Source: Ciceribacter ferrooxidans | Lineage (GTDB): Bacteria > Pseudomonadota > Alphaproteobacteria > Rhizobiales > Rhizobiaceae | Reading direction: 5' to 3' | DNA: 64,000 nucleotides | Assembly: GCF_004137355.1 (NCBI RefSeq) | Contig: NZ_SDVB01000170.1 | Location: forward strand, 124,001-188,000 | Shown here: positions 1-9,414 of the stretch, piece by piece | Numbering within the stretch: position 1 is the stretch's first letter | Layout of the letters: every line of letters starts with the position of its first letter | Translations under genes and position numbers: made by a program | Notes under the pieces: model-generated | Seen by the model: only the letters and a program-made list of their open reading frames with translations | Database searches by the model: none | What the model was told of the DNA's origin: nothing

Positions 1-712
1 CTCGCCGAGTGCAAAAGGCTCGTGTCGGGCGCGGGTCGTGAGCACGACCTCGTCCGGCGCGCTTGATCTGCGGTTCCGCCGTCGCCTCTACGCGGACGAG
101 ATAGCGCCACTCGCCGGCCGCGCCGGCTTCCCGCCGGAGCACCCTTCCCGTCACCTGCGTCGTGACGGACGTGTCGAGAATGACCGTCTGCATCCTGCGA
201 ACCTCGAGATCCGCAAGCGACATTCCAATGGCACAAAGCGCCAGCGCCGACCATGTCCGATGCGCCGTGGGGCTGCCGAAACGCGAGAGCAGCGCAAAGA
301 CGGAGGAAACAACAAACAGGAGCACCGGCGCTGCGATCGGCAGGGTTTGCGGCAGGGCAAACCAGATAATGGCTCCTGCACCCAGCGCGACGGGCACGAA
401 GAGGAAGACATGTCCAAACGCCGCCTCGCGGCCAATCGCCGCGTGTGCCGACCGCGCTACCATCGCGGTCGAACGGGAAACGCGCGAAACAAGACTTTCC
501 CTGCCCGTCGCCTCGCGGACGACGAGTGCTCCAGCCGGGTGCGGCTCCGCGATAACCATCGCGTTAAAGGGGATGGCGACGGCGAGTGCCGGCCCTTCCC
601 CTGCCCCGGTCCCGGCGCGGTCTTCCGCGATCTTTTCCAAGATGGCCCCAGCCCCGATCGGAGGACCGGACGCCAGCGCTACGGCATCCGCCTCACCGGC
701 AGACTGTAGCAA
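1..712 (-). pseudogene. comEC: ComEC/Rec2 family DNA-uptake protein, 5' part, frameshifted
   Basis: Minus-strand reading frame that runs off the left edge. It encodes the N-terminal region of a ComEC/Rec2 protein, the inner-membrane channel for DNA uptake. Visible in order: about 100 cytosolic residues, a hydrophobic segment (GHVFLFVPVALGAGAIIWF), a second one, then the start of the OB-like periplasmic domain (VTGRVLRR, GEWRYLVRVEATAEP). Near position 58 (a GCGCGC tract) the family-like reading jumps frame: the continuation DEVVLTTRARHEPFALGE lies in another frame, implying one extra base (or two missing). The original frame meets no stop before the edge. No ATG lies at the 5' end; the first possible start is TTG at 712, just after an in-frame TGA. 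This may be a genuine pseudogene or a sequencing error. Confidence 0.72.
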
Positions 713-823
713 TCAATGCGCGCGGAAAAAAGCCTGAAACACCTCATGATAGCGGCGAGATAAGCTTCGGAAATCACGATATGTTGCTGGCATTTCGCGT
801 CGCACAATTTGCCCTTTGGCTAG

Positions 824-851
824 CTTGGCATTAACGTCGGGATCATATAGC
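824..851 (+). promoter_or_regulatory. Candidate sigma-70 promoter of gltA
   Basis: CTTGGC at 824-829 and TATAGC at 846-851, separated by 16 bases, resemble the rhizobial housekeeping consensus CTTGAC-N17-CTATAT. It lies about 70 bases before gltA in the 206-base comEC/gltA divergent gap. Assigned by eye only. Confidence 0.4.
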
Positions 852-918
852 TAACTCGGGACGCTTAACCTGCGACGCCTTTTCGAAGGCGCCGGACCGC
901 CAATTTCGGAGGATTAGC

Positions 919-2208
919 ATGACGGAAAAAAGCGCAGCACTGGCACTTGGCGACAAGAAGGTCGACCTTCCGGTGAAGGAAGGAACCATCGGACCGAGTG
1001 TCATTGACATCGGGGCCCTCTACAAGCATACCGGCTCCTTCACATACGATCCGGGTTTCACCTCGACTGCGTCCTGCGAATCCAAGATCACCTATATCGA
1101 CGGCGACGAGGGCGTGCTGCTGCACCGCGGCTATCCGATCGAACAGCTCGCCGAAAAGGGTGACTTCCTGGAAGTCTGCTATCTGCTTCTCTACGGCGAT
1201 CTTCCGACCGCCGCCCAGAAGAAGGACTTCGACTATCGCGTCACGCACCACACGATGGTGCACGAACAGATGAGCAAGTTCTTCTCCGGCTATCGCCGCG
1301 ACGCCCACCCGATGGCCGTCATGGTCGGCACCGTCGGTGCCCTGTCGGCCTTCTATCACGACTCGACGGATATCACCGATCCGCACCAGCGCATGGTCGC
1401 ATCGCTGCGCATGATCGCCAAGATGCCGACGATTGCGGCAATGGCCTACAAGTACCATATCGGGCAGCCCTTCGTTTATCCGAAGAACAATCTCGATTAC
1501 GCCGCGAACTTCCTGCACATGTGCTTCGCCGTACCGTGCGACGAGTACAAGGTCGATCCGGTGCTCGCCCGCGCCATGGACCGGATCTTCATCCTGCATG
1601 CCGATCACGAGCAGAACGCCTCGACGTCGACCGTCCGCCTCGCCGGATCGTCGGGCGCCAATCCGTTCGCCTGCATCGCAGCAGGCATCGCCTGCCTCTG
1701 GGGCCCGGCCCACGGCGGCGCCAACGAAGCAGCCCTCAACATGCTGCAGGAAATCGGCTCCGTCGACCGGATCCCGGAATTCATCGCCCGTGCCAAAGAC
1801 AAGAACGATCCGTTCCGCCTGATGGGCTTCGGTCATCGCGTCTACAAGAACTACGATCCGCGCGCGAAGATCATGCAGAAGACCATGTACGAGGTTCTGG
1901 AGGCGACCGGCCACGGGGACGACCCGCTGATGAAGGTGGCGCTAGAACTCGAGAAGATCGCTCTCAACGACGAATACTTCATCGAGAAGAAGCTCTATCC
2001 GAACGTGGACTTCTACTCCGGCATCACGCTGCGTGCGCTCGGCTTCCCCACCACGATGTTCACCGTTCTCTTCGCACTCGCCCGCACCGTCGGCTGGATC
2101 GCCCAGTGGAACGAGATGATCGAGGATCCGCAGCAGCGCATCGGCCGTCCGCGCCAGCTCTACACCGGCGCACCCCAGCGCGACTACGTGCCGGTTTCGC
2201 AACGCTGA
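919..2208 (+). CDS. gltA: Citrate synthase (type II)
   Basis: Condenses oxaloacetate and acetyl-CoA to citrate, the first step of the TCA cycle, in the cytosol. The 429-residue length fits the hexameric, NADH-sensitive type II enzymes of Gram-negative bacteria. The active-site motif HADHEQNAS lies near residues 227-235 and the substrate-binding [13 protein letters not shown] near 303-315, carrying the catalytic histidine; the C-terminal arginine region (GRPRQLYTG) is intact. The ATG at 919 follows a strong GGAGG at 907-911. It is divergent from comEC and convergent with the cation ATPase. In Sinorhizobium relatives, as I recall, gltX lies between comEC and gltA; here it is absent. Confidence 0.98.
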   Translation: MTEKSAALALGDKKVDLPVKEGTIGPSVIDIGALYKHTGSFTYDPGFTSTASCESKITYIDGDEGVLLHRGYPIEQLAEKGDFLEVCYLLLYGDLPTAAQKKDFDYRVTHHTMVHEQMSKFFSGYRRDAHPMAVMVGTVGALSAFYHDSTDITDPHQRMVASLRMIAKMPTIAAMAYKYHIGQPFVYPKNNLDYAANFLHMCFAVPCDEYKVDPVLARAMDRIFILHADHEQNASTSTVRLAGSSGANPFACIAAGIACLWGPAHGGANEAALNMLQEIGSVDRIPEFIARAKDKNDPFRLMGFGHRVYKNYDPRAKIMQKTMYEVLEATGHGDDPLMKVALELEKIALNDEYFIEKKLYPNVDFYSGITLRALGFPTTMFTVLFALARTVGWIAQWNEMIEDPQQRIGRPRQLYTGAPQRDYVPVSQR

Positions 2209-2230
2209 AAACGCCGTCACGGCGGCAACA

Positions 2231-2270
2231 CAAGGCCCGGCGGACCAAGGTCTTCCGGGCCTTTCTTATT
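2231..2270. terminator. Terminator between gltA and the cation ATPase
   Basis: Nine-base-pair perfect stem AAGGCCCGG (2232-2240) / CCGGGCCTT (2255-2263) with a 14-base loop, followed by TTCTTATT on the plus strand. It lies 23 bases after the gltA stop and just before the convergent ATPase stop, so it mainly serves gltA. Confidence 0.8.
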
Positions 2271-4923
2271 ACGCCTTGTTGTCGTCGTTGCCTCGCTTCG
2301 TCGAGTCGTGCCGGCGTAACAGCCATTTGTCGATTTCGCTCACTGCGAGAAGTGGTGCAGCGGCGGCGAGCAGCAACAGCCACTGCTCCAGCGAAATCGG
2401 CGCAATCTGCAGGATGTCGTTCACGCCCGGCACGTACATCGCGCCGATGTGCAAGGCCTGCGAGCCGAGAACCCCGAGCAGCAGGAACGGGTTCGAGAAG
2501 TGCGACTGCCGGAAGACCGAGCGGCGCTCGGAGCGGCTGTTGATGCACTGGACGTTCTCGAACAGTACGAAGAGCAACAGCAGGAGGTTGCTCGCCGTAA
2601 AATGCGACAGACCGGACGTCGTCGCCCAGTAGAAGAAGGCGAAGCCGCCTCCCCCCATGACCACGGTGGCCAGGGCGATGCGCCGAAGCATCAGGCGGTC
2701 GAAGATCGGCTCTCCCGGGCGGCGCACCGGTGAACGCAGTTCGTCGCCTTCCGCGGGCTCGGTCACGAGCGCCACGTCCTGCACGCCGTTGGTGACGAGA
2801 TTGAGCCAGAGCAATTGCACGGCCGTCATCGGCATCGGTGTGCCGAGCACCATGGCGAGCAGGAAGAGCAGGACCTCGGCGGCACCCGTGGAGATCTGCA
2901 TGAAGATCACCTTGCGGATGTTGTTGTACGCGACACGTCCTTCCCGTATCCCGGCAACGATCGAGGCAAAATTGTCGTCGGTGAGGATGATGTCGGCGCT
3001 CTCCTTGGCGACGTCTGTTCCGCCGTGGCCCATTGCAACGCCGACATGGGCATGTCTAAGCGCCGGCGCGTCGTTGACGCCGTCGCCGGTCACGGCGACA
3101 TAGTGGCCGTTTCGGGCGAGCGAGCGGATGATCGCCAGCTTCTGGTCTGGCTTCACGCGCGCGAAGATGCGTCCGTGCCGGGTGATTTCATCAAGCGCGC
3201 GCTCACCGGCGGCAACGGCGTCGGCAATCTGCTCGCCGGTCACCACGTCCGCCTCGTCAAACCGCATTCCCGCCCTGCGGGCGATCACGCTCGCCGTGGT
3301 CGGATCGTCGCCGGTGACGACGGCAACCCCAATGCCGGCCTGCCGGCAGGCGTCGAGCGCGGCCGGCACTTCCGGGCGGATCGGGTCCTGCATGCCGACG
3401 AGGCCGAGAAAATTGAGGTCGATCAGCAGGTGTCCGCCGTAATCGCCGTCTTCGGAACCGCCGATCTCGCCGGAGGCGAAGGCGAGCACTCTCAGCCCTT
3501 CACGGGCCATCTCCTCGATTTGGCCGCGCAGGTGGGCGCGATCGATCGGCACGGCCCCCTCGGCCGTCTCCATCGTCTTGCACATCGACAGCAGCAGTTC
3601 CGGCGCGCCCTTGACGAAGGCGTGCATGCGGTTCTCGACCTGGTGGAAGGAAGCCGCGTATTTCTGCTCGGGCTCGTAGGGAATGCGCCGTTCGAGCGGG
3701 AATCTCTCGAGAAGGCTCGAACGGCTGATGCCGGCCTTGTGCGCGGCGGCAAGCAACGCCACGTCCACGGTATCGCCGACCGGGCGCCAGCTCTCCGCAT
3801 CATCGACACTGATCTCTCCCTCGTTCGGCAGGCTGCCGACGCCGAGCAGCCTCCGTACGGCGGCACTCGGGCCATCCTTGCCGCCGTCCCGGCTCTTGAT
3901 GCGGCCCGACAACGGATGCGGCCCGGCCTCCAGAACCCAGTGGCTGTCGTCTGGCAGGCGAATGTCCGTCACCGTCAGCTCGTTCAGGGTGAGCGTGCCG
4001 GTCTTGTCGGTCGCGATCATCGTGCAGGAGCCGAGCGACTCCACCGCCGGGAGATTTCGGACGATGACGTTGACCCGCGCCATGCGCCGCATGCCGATCG
4101 CGAGTGCGACCGAAATGGCGATCGGCAACGCTTCGGGGATCGCACTGACGGCGAGGCCGATCGACATGGTGAAGAGATCGCCCGCTGGCATGGCGCGCCA
4201 CCAGCCGACCGCGAAAAGGAACAGGATCGCGATGCCGACAGCAACCGCAATCCGGCGCGTGAATTCCTCCATGCGGATCATCAGTGGCGGCTTGGCCGTC
4301 GCGCGCTCGCGGATGGCGTCCGCGATCCTGCCGAGTTCGGTGCGGCTGCCGGTCGCCGTCGCCACACCCTCGCCCCGGCCGCGGGTGACGATCGTGCCGG
4401 CGAAGACAAGGTCGCCTGCGGACTTGTAGATGGGACGCGATTCTCCGGTGTGGGTGGCCTCGTCCAATTGCAGGTGCTCGGATGCGTCGAGCAGGATGTC
4501 GGCGGGAACGCGCTGCCCGGATTCCAGAAGGACCCGGTCGCCCGGTACCAGTCCCATGGCGTCGATCACCTGCCTTGTGCCGTCGCGGACGACAGTCGCT
4601 TGCGGCTCCTCCAGAGCGCGCAGTGCATGTGCCGATTGCCCGGCCGAGTACTCCTGCACCGCCCCGATGATGCCGTTGATCACCAGCACGGCCGCGATGA
4701 ACAGCGTATCGGTGATCTCGCTGACGAAGGCGGAGACCACCGCCGCAACCATGAGGATGTAAATGAGAGGACTGAGGAACTGCATGAGCAGCACCTTCAG
4801 AAACGATGGCGGCCTGCCGACCGGCAGCACGTTTGCGCCATAGGTTTCGAGTGCTGCCGCGACTTCCTGCGAAGTCAATCCTTCTGGTCGGACGTTCACC
4901 GGTGTCTCCGCTTGCGCTGTCAC
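2269..4923 (-). CDS. P-type cation-transporting ATPase (P2, Ca2+/Mg2+-like)
   Basis: 884-residue integral membrane pump that couples ATP hydrolysis to cation transport. Order of domains: N-terminal cation-ATPase domain; actuator with THTGES; transmembrane segment with SAIPEALP; phosphorylation motif DKTGTLT with the acceptor aspartate near residue 306; nucleotide-binding domain (KGAPE); hinge TGDGVNDAPA near 610; C-terminal transmembrane domain. No heavy-metal CPC motif or metal-binding N-terminal domain is present, so a P2A/MgtA-like Ca2+ or Mg2+ pump is the best guess; the ion cannot be fixed from sequence. Start is GTG at 4923, preceded by GAGGA. It is a single gene between gltA and the ppiD-like gene, probably accessory. 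Confidence 0.9.
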   Translation of the reverse strand: MTAQAETPVNVRPEGLTSQEVAAALETYGANVLPVGRPPSFLKVLLMQFLSPLIYILMVAAVVSAFVSEITDTLFIAAVLVINGIIGAVQEYSAGQSAHALRALEEPQATVVRDGTRQVIDAMGLVPGDRVLLESGQRVPADILLDASEHLQLDEATHTGESRPIYKSAGDLVFAGTIVTRGRGEGVATATGSRTELGRIADAIRERATAKPPLMIRMEEFTRRIAVAVGIAILFLFAVGWWRAMPAGDLFTMSIGLAVSAIPEALPIAISVALAIGMRRMARVNVIVRNLPAVESLGSCTMIATDKTGTLTLNELTVTDIRLPDDSHWVLEAGPHPLSGRIKSRDGGKDGPSAAVRRLLGVGSLPNEGEISVDDAESWRPVGDTVDVALLAAAHKAGISRSSLLERFPLERRIPYEPEQKYAASFHQVENRMHAFVKGAPELLLSMCKTMETAEGAVPIDRAHLRGQIEEMAREGLRVLAFASGEIGGSEDGDYGGHLLIDLNFLGLVGMQDPIRPEVPAALDACRQAGIGVAVVTGDDPTTASVIARRAGMRFDEADVVTGEQIADAVAAGERALDEITRHGRIFARVKPDQKLAIIRSLARNGHYVAVTGDGVNDAPALRHAHVGVAMGHGGTDVAKESADIILTDDNFASIVAGIREGRVAYNNIRKVIFMQISTGAAEVLLFLLAMVLGTPMPMTAVQLLWLNLVTNGVQDVALVTEPAEGDELRSPVRRPGEPIFDRLMLRRIALATVVMGGGGFAFFYWATTSGLSHFTASNLLLLLFVLFENVQCINSRSERRSVFRQSHFSNPFLLLGVLGSQALHIGAMYVPGVNDILQIAPISLEQWLLLLAAAAPLLAVSEIDKWLLRRHDSTKRGNDDNKA

Positions 4924-5173
4924 TTAGAGGTTCCTCGTTCGGCCGATCCGCGTCTGCGCACCACTATAGGAAGAGCGGCGGGCACCGAACATTGATATTT
5001 GTCATACGCCGACATCTCGGGGCGATAGCGTGGCCTCAGGGCCTGCTGCTCCAACGCCGCGCCGCACGGCCCCAGATTCGCGAGATCACGCCTTCATTTC
5101 CTTGCAGGTTTGATTTATGGAACGTCATCTGCTTCGCCGGTTGGCGAGCAAAAGAAATGAGGTTTGCGTCCCG

Positions 5174-7060
5174 ATGCTCGTCGTCATGCGAAAGGCCGCC
5201 CGGACTTGGGTGGCGAAATTCCTTCTGCTCATTCTTGCCGTCTCCTTCGGCATCTGGGGCGCGTCACGATCTTTGATGAACGGTGTTTCCGAAACGGTCG
5301 TCGCCGTCGGCGACCAGAGTGTTTCGGTCAACGAATTCCGGCTTGCCTATCAGCGGCAGCTTGCTGATCTCGGTCGCCGCTTCGGCACGCAGATCACGTC
5401 TGAACAGGCGCGTGCGCTCGGCATCGAGAACCAGGTCTTCGCCCAGCTCGCCGCAGGCGCCGCACTCGACCAGCTTTCGGAAGAGATGAATCTCGGGCTT
5501 TCGGAAGATCGCCTTGCCAAGCTGATTGCCGACGACCCGGCCTTCCACTCGCCTTCGGGCCAGTTCGACCGCCAGCTCTTCACGTCGCGGCTGCGCAATG
5601 CCGGGCTGCGCGAGGACGACTACATCAGCGAACGTTCGAAGGTCGCCGTCCGCAGCCAGATCGTCGAGGCGACGGCCGACGGCTTCGAGCCGCCGAAGGT
5701 GCTGGTCGATGCGCTGAAGAGCTACCGTGACGAGAACCGCTCGCTCGATTATCTCCTGCTCACAAAGGCCAATATAGACCCGATCGCCGCGCCGGACGAC
5801 AAGACGCTCGGCGCCTGGTTCGAAACCGTCAAGAGCCGCTACCGGGCGCCCGAATACCGCAGCTTCTCCTACGTGAAGCTCGAGCCCTCCGACATCGCCG
5901 ATCTCGCCTCGATCTCGGAGGAGGCGATCAAGCAGGACTATGAGGCTCACAAGAAGAACTACGAAGCCCCCGGAACGCGCACTGTCGAACAGCTGACCTT
6001 CGAGACCCGCGAGATGGCCGACGCAGCCCAGGCAGAACTCGCCTCCGGAACGCCGTTCGACCAGCTCGTCACCGACCAGGGTAAGACCGCAAGCGATGTC
6101 CTGCTCGGCGACTTCACCCGCGAGCAGATGCCTGACCAGACCCTTGCGGAGGCTGCCTTCGCCGTCACCAAGGAAGGCGGCACGACACCGGTCGTCGAAG
6201 GGACCTTCGGGCCCGTCATCCTGCGCGTCACCAACCTCAAGGAAGGCCGCACACGCACCCTGGACGAGGTGAAGGACGAAATCCGCAAGGCGCTCGCCGA
6301 GGCCGCCGCCCAGCAAGACATCATGACGATCCACGACCAGTTCGAGGATCTGCGCGCCTCCGGCTCGACGCTCGCCGAAGCCGCGACCCAACTGAAGCTG
6401 AAGCCAGTCACCGTAAAGCCCGTCGACCGCCGTGGCCGCGACATGACGGAAGGCGAAGTCACGCTTCCGTCCCGCGACGAACTGCTGGCCGAGGTGTTCA
6501 AGACGGATGTCGGCACGGAGGCCCTGCCGCTCAATATCGGCACCGACGGCTATCTCTGGTTCGACGTGAGCGAGATCGTGCCCGAACGCGACCGCACGCT
6601 CGACGAAGTCCGCGAGAAGGCAACGGCCGACTGGACCGCCGAACAGCAGAAGATCGCCCTCGGCGCGAAAGCGGAAAGCCTGAAGGACCGTCTTGCAAAG
6701 GGCGAGACGCTTGCAGCGCTCGGGACGGAACTCGGTCTCGCGGTCGAAACCAAGACCGGCATTCGTCGCGCAACCGACGACCCGATCCTCGGCCGCGCGG
6801 CCGTTGCCGCCGCCTTCTCCGGACCGAACGGCACTGCGGCGGCAGCGCCCGGCGCCGACCCGGAAACGCAGATCCTGCTCAAGGTTACGGCAGTCAGCGA
6901 ACAGCCGACGACCAACATCCTCGGTGATGACGACGCCCAGGTACTGGCGCTTGCCAAGGCCGCCGGCGACGATATCCTCGACCAGATGGTCAATCGGCTG
7001 CAGACCGAATACGGCGTGACCATCAATCGTACGCTCGCCGAGCAGGCGATGGTTCGCTAG
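5174..7060 (+). CDS. PpiD/SurA-type peptidyl-prolyl isomerase, membrane anchored
   Basis: Periplasmic folding chaperone held in the inner membrane by one N-terminal helix (VAKFLLLILAVSFGIWG, about residues 11-30). Behind it come a SurA_N-like chaperone region, a central parvulin/PPIC-like domain (about residues 250-360) and a long C-terminal region; 628 residues is usual for alphaproteobacterial PpiD-like proteins. The frame is open up to an ATG at 5117, but the ATG at 5174 is preferred: TGAGG lies 11 bases upstream and the helix begins at the expected distance. An ATG at 5186 is also possible. It sits 21 bases before trpD, a rhizobial arrangement, so it may be co-transcribed with the trp/moa genes. 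Confidence 0.9.
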   Translation: MLVVMRKAARTWVAKFLLLILAVSFGIWGASRSLMNGVSETVVAVGDQSVSVNEFRLAYQRQLADLGRRFGTQITSEQARALGIENQVFAQLAAGAALDQLSEEMNLGLSEDRLAKLIADDPAFHSPSGQFDRQLFTSRLRNAGLREDDYISERSKVAVRSQIVEATADGFEPPKVLVDALKSYRDENRSLDYLLLTKANIDPIAAPDDKTLGAWFETVKSRYRAPEYRSFSYVKLEPSDIADLASISEEAIKQDYEAHKKNYEAPGTRTVEQLTFETREMADAAQAELASGTPFDQLVTDQGKTASDVLLGDFTREQMPDQTLAEAAFAVTKEGGTTPVVEGTFGPVILRVTNLKEGRTRTLDEVKDEIRKALAEAAAQQDIMTIHDQFEDLRASGSTLAEAATQLKLKPVTVKPVDRRGRDMTEGEVTLPSRDELLAEVFKTDVGTEALPLNIGTDGYLWFDVSEIVPERDRTLDEVREKATADWTAEQQKIALGAKAESLKDRLAKGETLAALGTELGLAVETKTGIRRATDDPILGRAAVAAAFSGPNGTAAAAPGADPETQILLKVTAVSEQPTTNILGDDDAQVLALAKAAGDDILDQMVNRLQTEYGVTINRTLAEQAMVR

Positions 7061-7081
7061 GCCTTGGGGGAAAATAGCAGC

Positions 7082-8104
7082 ATGTCCGGACTGAAACCAT
7101 TTATCGCCAAGGTCGCGACCCGCCAGGTGCTGAGCCGCATCGAGGCGAGCGACGCCTTCGAAGTCATGATGTCCGGCGAGGCCAGCATGGCCCAGATCGG
7201 CGGCTTCCTCATGGCGCTGCGCGTGCGCGGAGAGACGGTCGACGAGATCGCCGGCGCCGTTTCGATCATGCGCTCCAAGATGGTTCCGGTCGAGGCCCCC
7301 GAAGACGCCATCGACATCGTCGGGACCGGCGGCGACGGGACCAACACCTACAACATATCCACCCTCGCCTCGCTGATCGTCGCCGGCGCCGGTGTTCCGG
7401 TCGCCAAGCACGGCAACAGGGCGTTGAGCTCGAAGTCGGGCACTGCCGACGCGCTCTCGCAGCTCGGCGTCAAGCTCGACATCGATCCCGAGACCATCTC
7501 GCGCTGTATTCGCGAGGCGGGCATCGGCTTCATGTTCGCCCAGCTTCATCACCCCGCCATGCGCCATGTCGGCCCGGCGCGCGTCGAACTCGGCACCCGC
7601 ACGATCTTCAACATCGTCGGCCCGCTTTCGAGTCCCGCCAGCGTCAAGCGGCAGCTCTTCGGTGTCTATTCGCCCGAATGGCTGGTGCCGGGCGCCGAGG
7701 CGCTCCGCGATTTAGGCCTGACGAGCGCCTGGGTCGTTCATGGAAGCGGCCTCGACGAGGTCACGACGACCGGTCCGACCATGGTCGCCGCGCTGAAGGA
7801 CGGCGAGATTACCACGTTCGAGCTGACGCCGGAGGATTTCGGCGTTCCGGTCGTTCCGCTGGAAGCGATCCGCGGCGGCGACGGTGTGGTCAACGCGGCC
7901 GCGCTGCGCGACGTGCTTGCCGGCGCCAGGACCGCCTATCGCGACGTTGCGCTTTGCAATGCTGCCGCCTCGCTCGTCGTCGCCGGCAAGGCGGAGAACG
8001 TCCGCGAGGGTATGGTGCTCGCCAGCCGGTCGCTCGATTCGGGTGCGGCCGCCGCGGCGCTCGACAAGCTGATCGAGGTTTCCAATTCCGTCGCACAGGG
8101 CTAA
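7082..8104 (+). CDS. trpD: Anthranilate phosphoribosyltransferase
   Basis: Joins anthranilate to phosphoribosyl pyrophosphate in tryptophan synthesis. The 340-residue protein shows the PRPP-binding GTGGDG near residues 81-86, then NISTLAS and [12 protein letters not shown], all diagnostic of TrpD. An upstream in-frame GTG exists at 7064, but ATG at 7082 begins the family-like [11 protein letters not shown] and has a GGGGG ribosome site ahead of it. It lies 9 bases upstream of trpC and is very likely co-transcribed with it. Confidence 0.97.
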   Translation: MSGLKPFIAKVATRQVLSRIEASDAFEVMMSGEASMAQIGGFLMALRVRGETVDEIAGAVSIMRSKMVPVEAPEDAIDIVGTGGDGTNTYNISTLASLIVAGAGVPVAKHGNRALSSKSGTADALSQLGVKLDIDPETISRCIREAGIGFMFAQLHHPAMRHVGPARVELGTRTIFNIVGPLSSPASVKRQLFGVYSPEWLVPGAEALRDLGLTSAWVVHGSGLDEVTTTGPTMVAALKDGEITTFELTPEDFGVPVVPLEAIRGGDGVVNAAALRDVLAGARTAYRDVALCNAAASLVVAGKAENVREGMVLASRSLDSGAAAAALDKLIEVSNSVAQG

Positions 8105-8113
8105 GCTCACGCC

Positions 8114-8929
8114 ATGACCGATATCCTGAAGCGCATCGAAGTCTACAAGCGTGAGGAGATCGCTGCGGCGAAGGCTGCGGTTCCGCTCGCCGAGATCAAG
8201 GCGATCGCCGCCGACCGGGAGGCTCCCCGTGGCTTCTTCCGTGCGTTGGCCGAGAAGCGGACAGCCGGCCTCTTCGGGCTGATCGCTGAGATCAAGAAGG
8301 CGAGCCCGTCCAAGGGGCTGATCCGCCCCGATTTCGATCCGCCGGCGCTGGCCGCGGCTTACGAGGCCGGCGGAGCCGCCTGTCTCTCGGTGCTCACCGA
8401 CACGCCGAGTTTCCAGGGCAGGCTCGAATTCCTCCAGGCCGCCCGTGACGCCTGTGCGCTGCCGGCGCTGCGCAAGGACTTCATGTTCGACGCATACCAG
8501 GTGCACGAGGCCCGCGCCTGGGGTGCGGATTGCATTCTCCTGATCATGGCATCGCTCTCGGATGCCGATGCGGCGATGCTCGAGGCCGAGGCGATGGCGC
8601 TCGGCATGGACGTGCTCATCGAGGTCCATGACGAGGTAGAACTAGAGAGAGCGTTGAAGCTCACCTCGCCGATGATCGGTATCAACAACCGCAATCTGAG
8701 AACCTTCGAGGTCGATCTCGCCGTCAGCGAGCGGCTTGCTTCGATGGTGCCGGACGAGCGGCTGCTGGTGGGCGAAAGCGGCATCTTCACCCATGCCGAC
8801 TGCCTGCGGCTGAAGGAGAGCGGCATCACCACCTTCCTGGTCGGAGAGAGCCTGATGCGCAAGGACGACGTCACCGCTGCGACCAAGGCGCTTCTCGACG
8901 GCGACGCCGGCGTCATGGCGGCGGAATGA
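8114..8929 (+). CDS. trpC: Indole-3-glycerol phosphate synthase
   Basis: Cyclises CdRP to indole-3-glycerol phosphate, the step after the TrpD and TrpF reactions. It is a single-domain (beta/alpha)8 enzyme of 271 residues with [10 protein letters not shown] near residues 58-67 (catalytic lysine), LRKDFM, and the phosphate-binding VGESGI and FLVGESLMR near the end. It is not fused to trpF. The stop overlaps the moaC start by 4 bases (ATGA), which implies translational coupling. Confidence 0.97.
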   Translation: MTDILKRIEVYKREEIAAAKAAVPLAEIKAIAADREAPRGFFRALAEKRTAGLFGLIAEIKKASPSKGLIRPDFDPPALAAAYEAGGAACLSVLTDTPSFQGRLEFLQAARDACALPALRKDFMFDAYQVHEARAWGADCILLIMASLSDADAAMLEAEAMALGMDVLIEVHDEVELERALKLTSPMIGINNRNLRTFEVDLAVSERLASMVPDERLLVGESGIFTHADCLRLKESGITTFLVGESLMRKDDVTAATKALLDGDAGVMAAE

Positions 8930-9414
8930 GCGACAACCTCACCCACATTGCAGCCTCGGGCGAAGCCCACATGGTCGATGTGGGCGAGAAGGCCGAGACC
9001 GTCCGGATTGCCGTCGCCGAGGGCCGAATCCGGATGAAGCCGGAAACGCTCGCGCTGATTCGCGAAGGCAACGCCAAGAAGGGTGACGTGATCGGCACAG
9101 CGCGCATTGCCGGCATCATGGCGGCGAAGCGGACATCCGACCTGATCCCGCTCTGTCACCCGCTGATGCTGTCCAAGGTCACTGTCGACATCGACGAGGA
9201 ACCGGAACTGCCGGGCTTCAGGGTCACCGCGACCGTCAAGCTCACCGGGAAAACGGGTGTCGAGATGGAAGCGCTGACGGCAGTATCGGTCACATGCCTC
9301 ACGATCTACGACATGGCGAAGGCTGCCGACAAGGGCATGGAGATCGGCGGCATCAGGCTCGTCGAAAAGACCGGCGGGAAATCCGGTCACTATCGCAATC
9401 CCGAGGCCCTTTAG
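8926..9414 (+). CDS. moaC: Cyclic pyranopterin monophosphate synthase
   Basis: Acts after MoaA to form cyclic pyranopterin monophosphate in molybdenum cofactor synthesis. The 162 residues carry the MoaC signature [11 protein letters not shown] near residues 75-85 and [17 protein letters not shown] near 113-129. It overlaps trpC by 4 bases and its TAG is immediately followed by the moeA ATG. The trpDC-moaC-moeA linkage is a typical rhizobial operon. Confidence 0.97.
   Translation: MSDNLTHIAASGEAHMVDVGEKAETVRIAVAEGRIRMKPETLALIREGNAKKGDVIGTARIAGIMAAKRTSDLIPLCHPLMLSKVTVDIDEEPELPGFRVTATVKLTGKTGVEMEALTAVSVTCLTIYDMAKAADKGMEIGGIRLVEKTGGKSGHYRNPEAL

Noticed and set aside
38-737. Overlapping plus-strand reading frames of about 190-220 codons at the left edge
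   Set aside because: They lie opposite the ComEC-like frame, have biased Arg/Ser/Ala composition and no family resemblance; the minus-strand frame reads as real protein.
2815-4995. 726-codon plus-strand frame opposite the cation ATPase
   Set aside because: It is antisense to a complete P-type ATPase with all motifs; long antisense frames are expected in GC-rich DNA.
5264-7567. 767-codon minus-strand frame over the ppiD-like and trpD genes
   Set aside because: It covers two well-supported genes on the other strand and its composition is that of a shadow frame.
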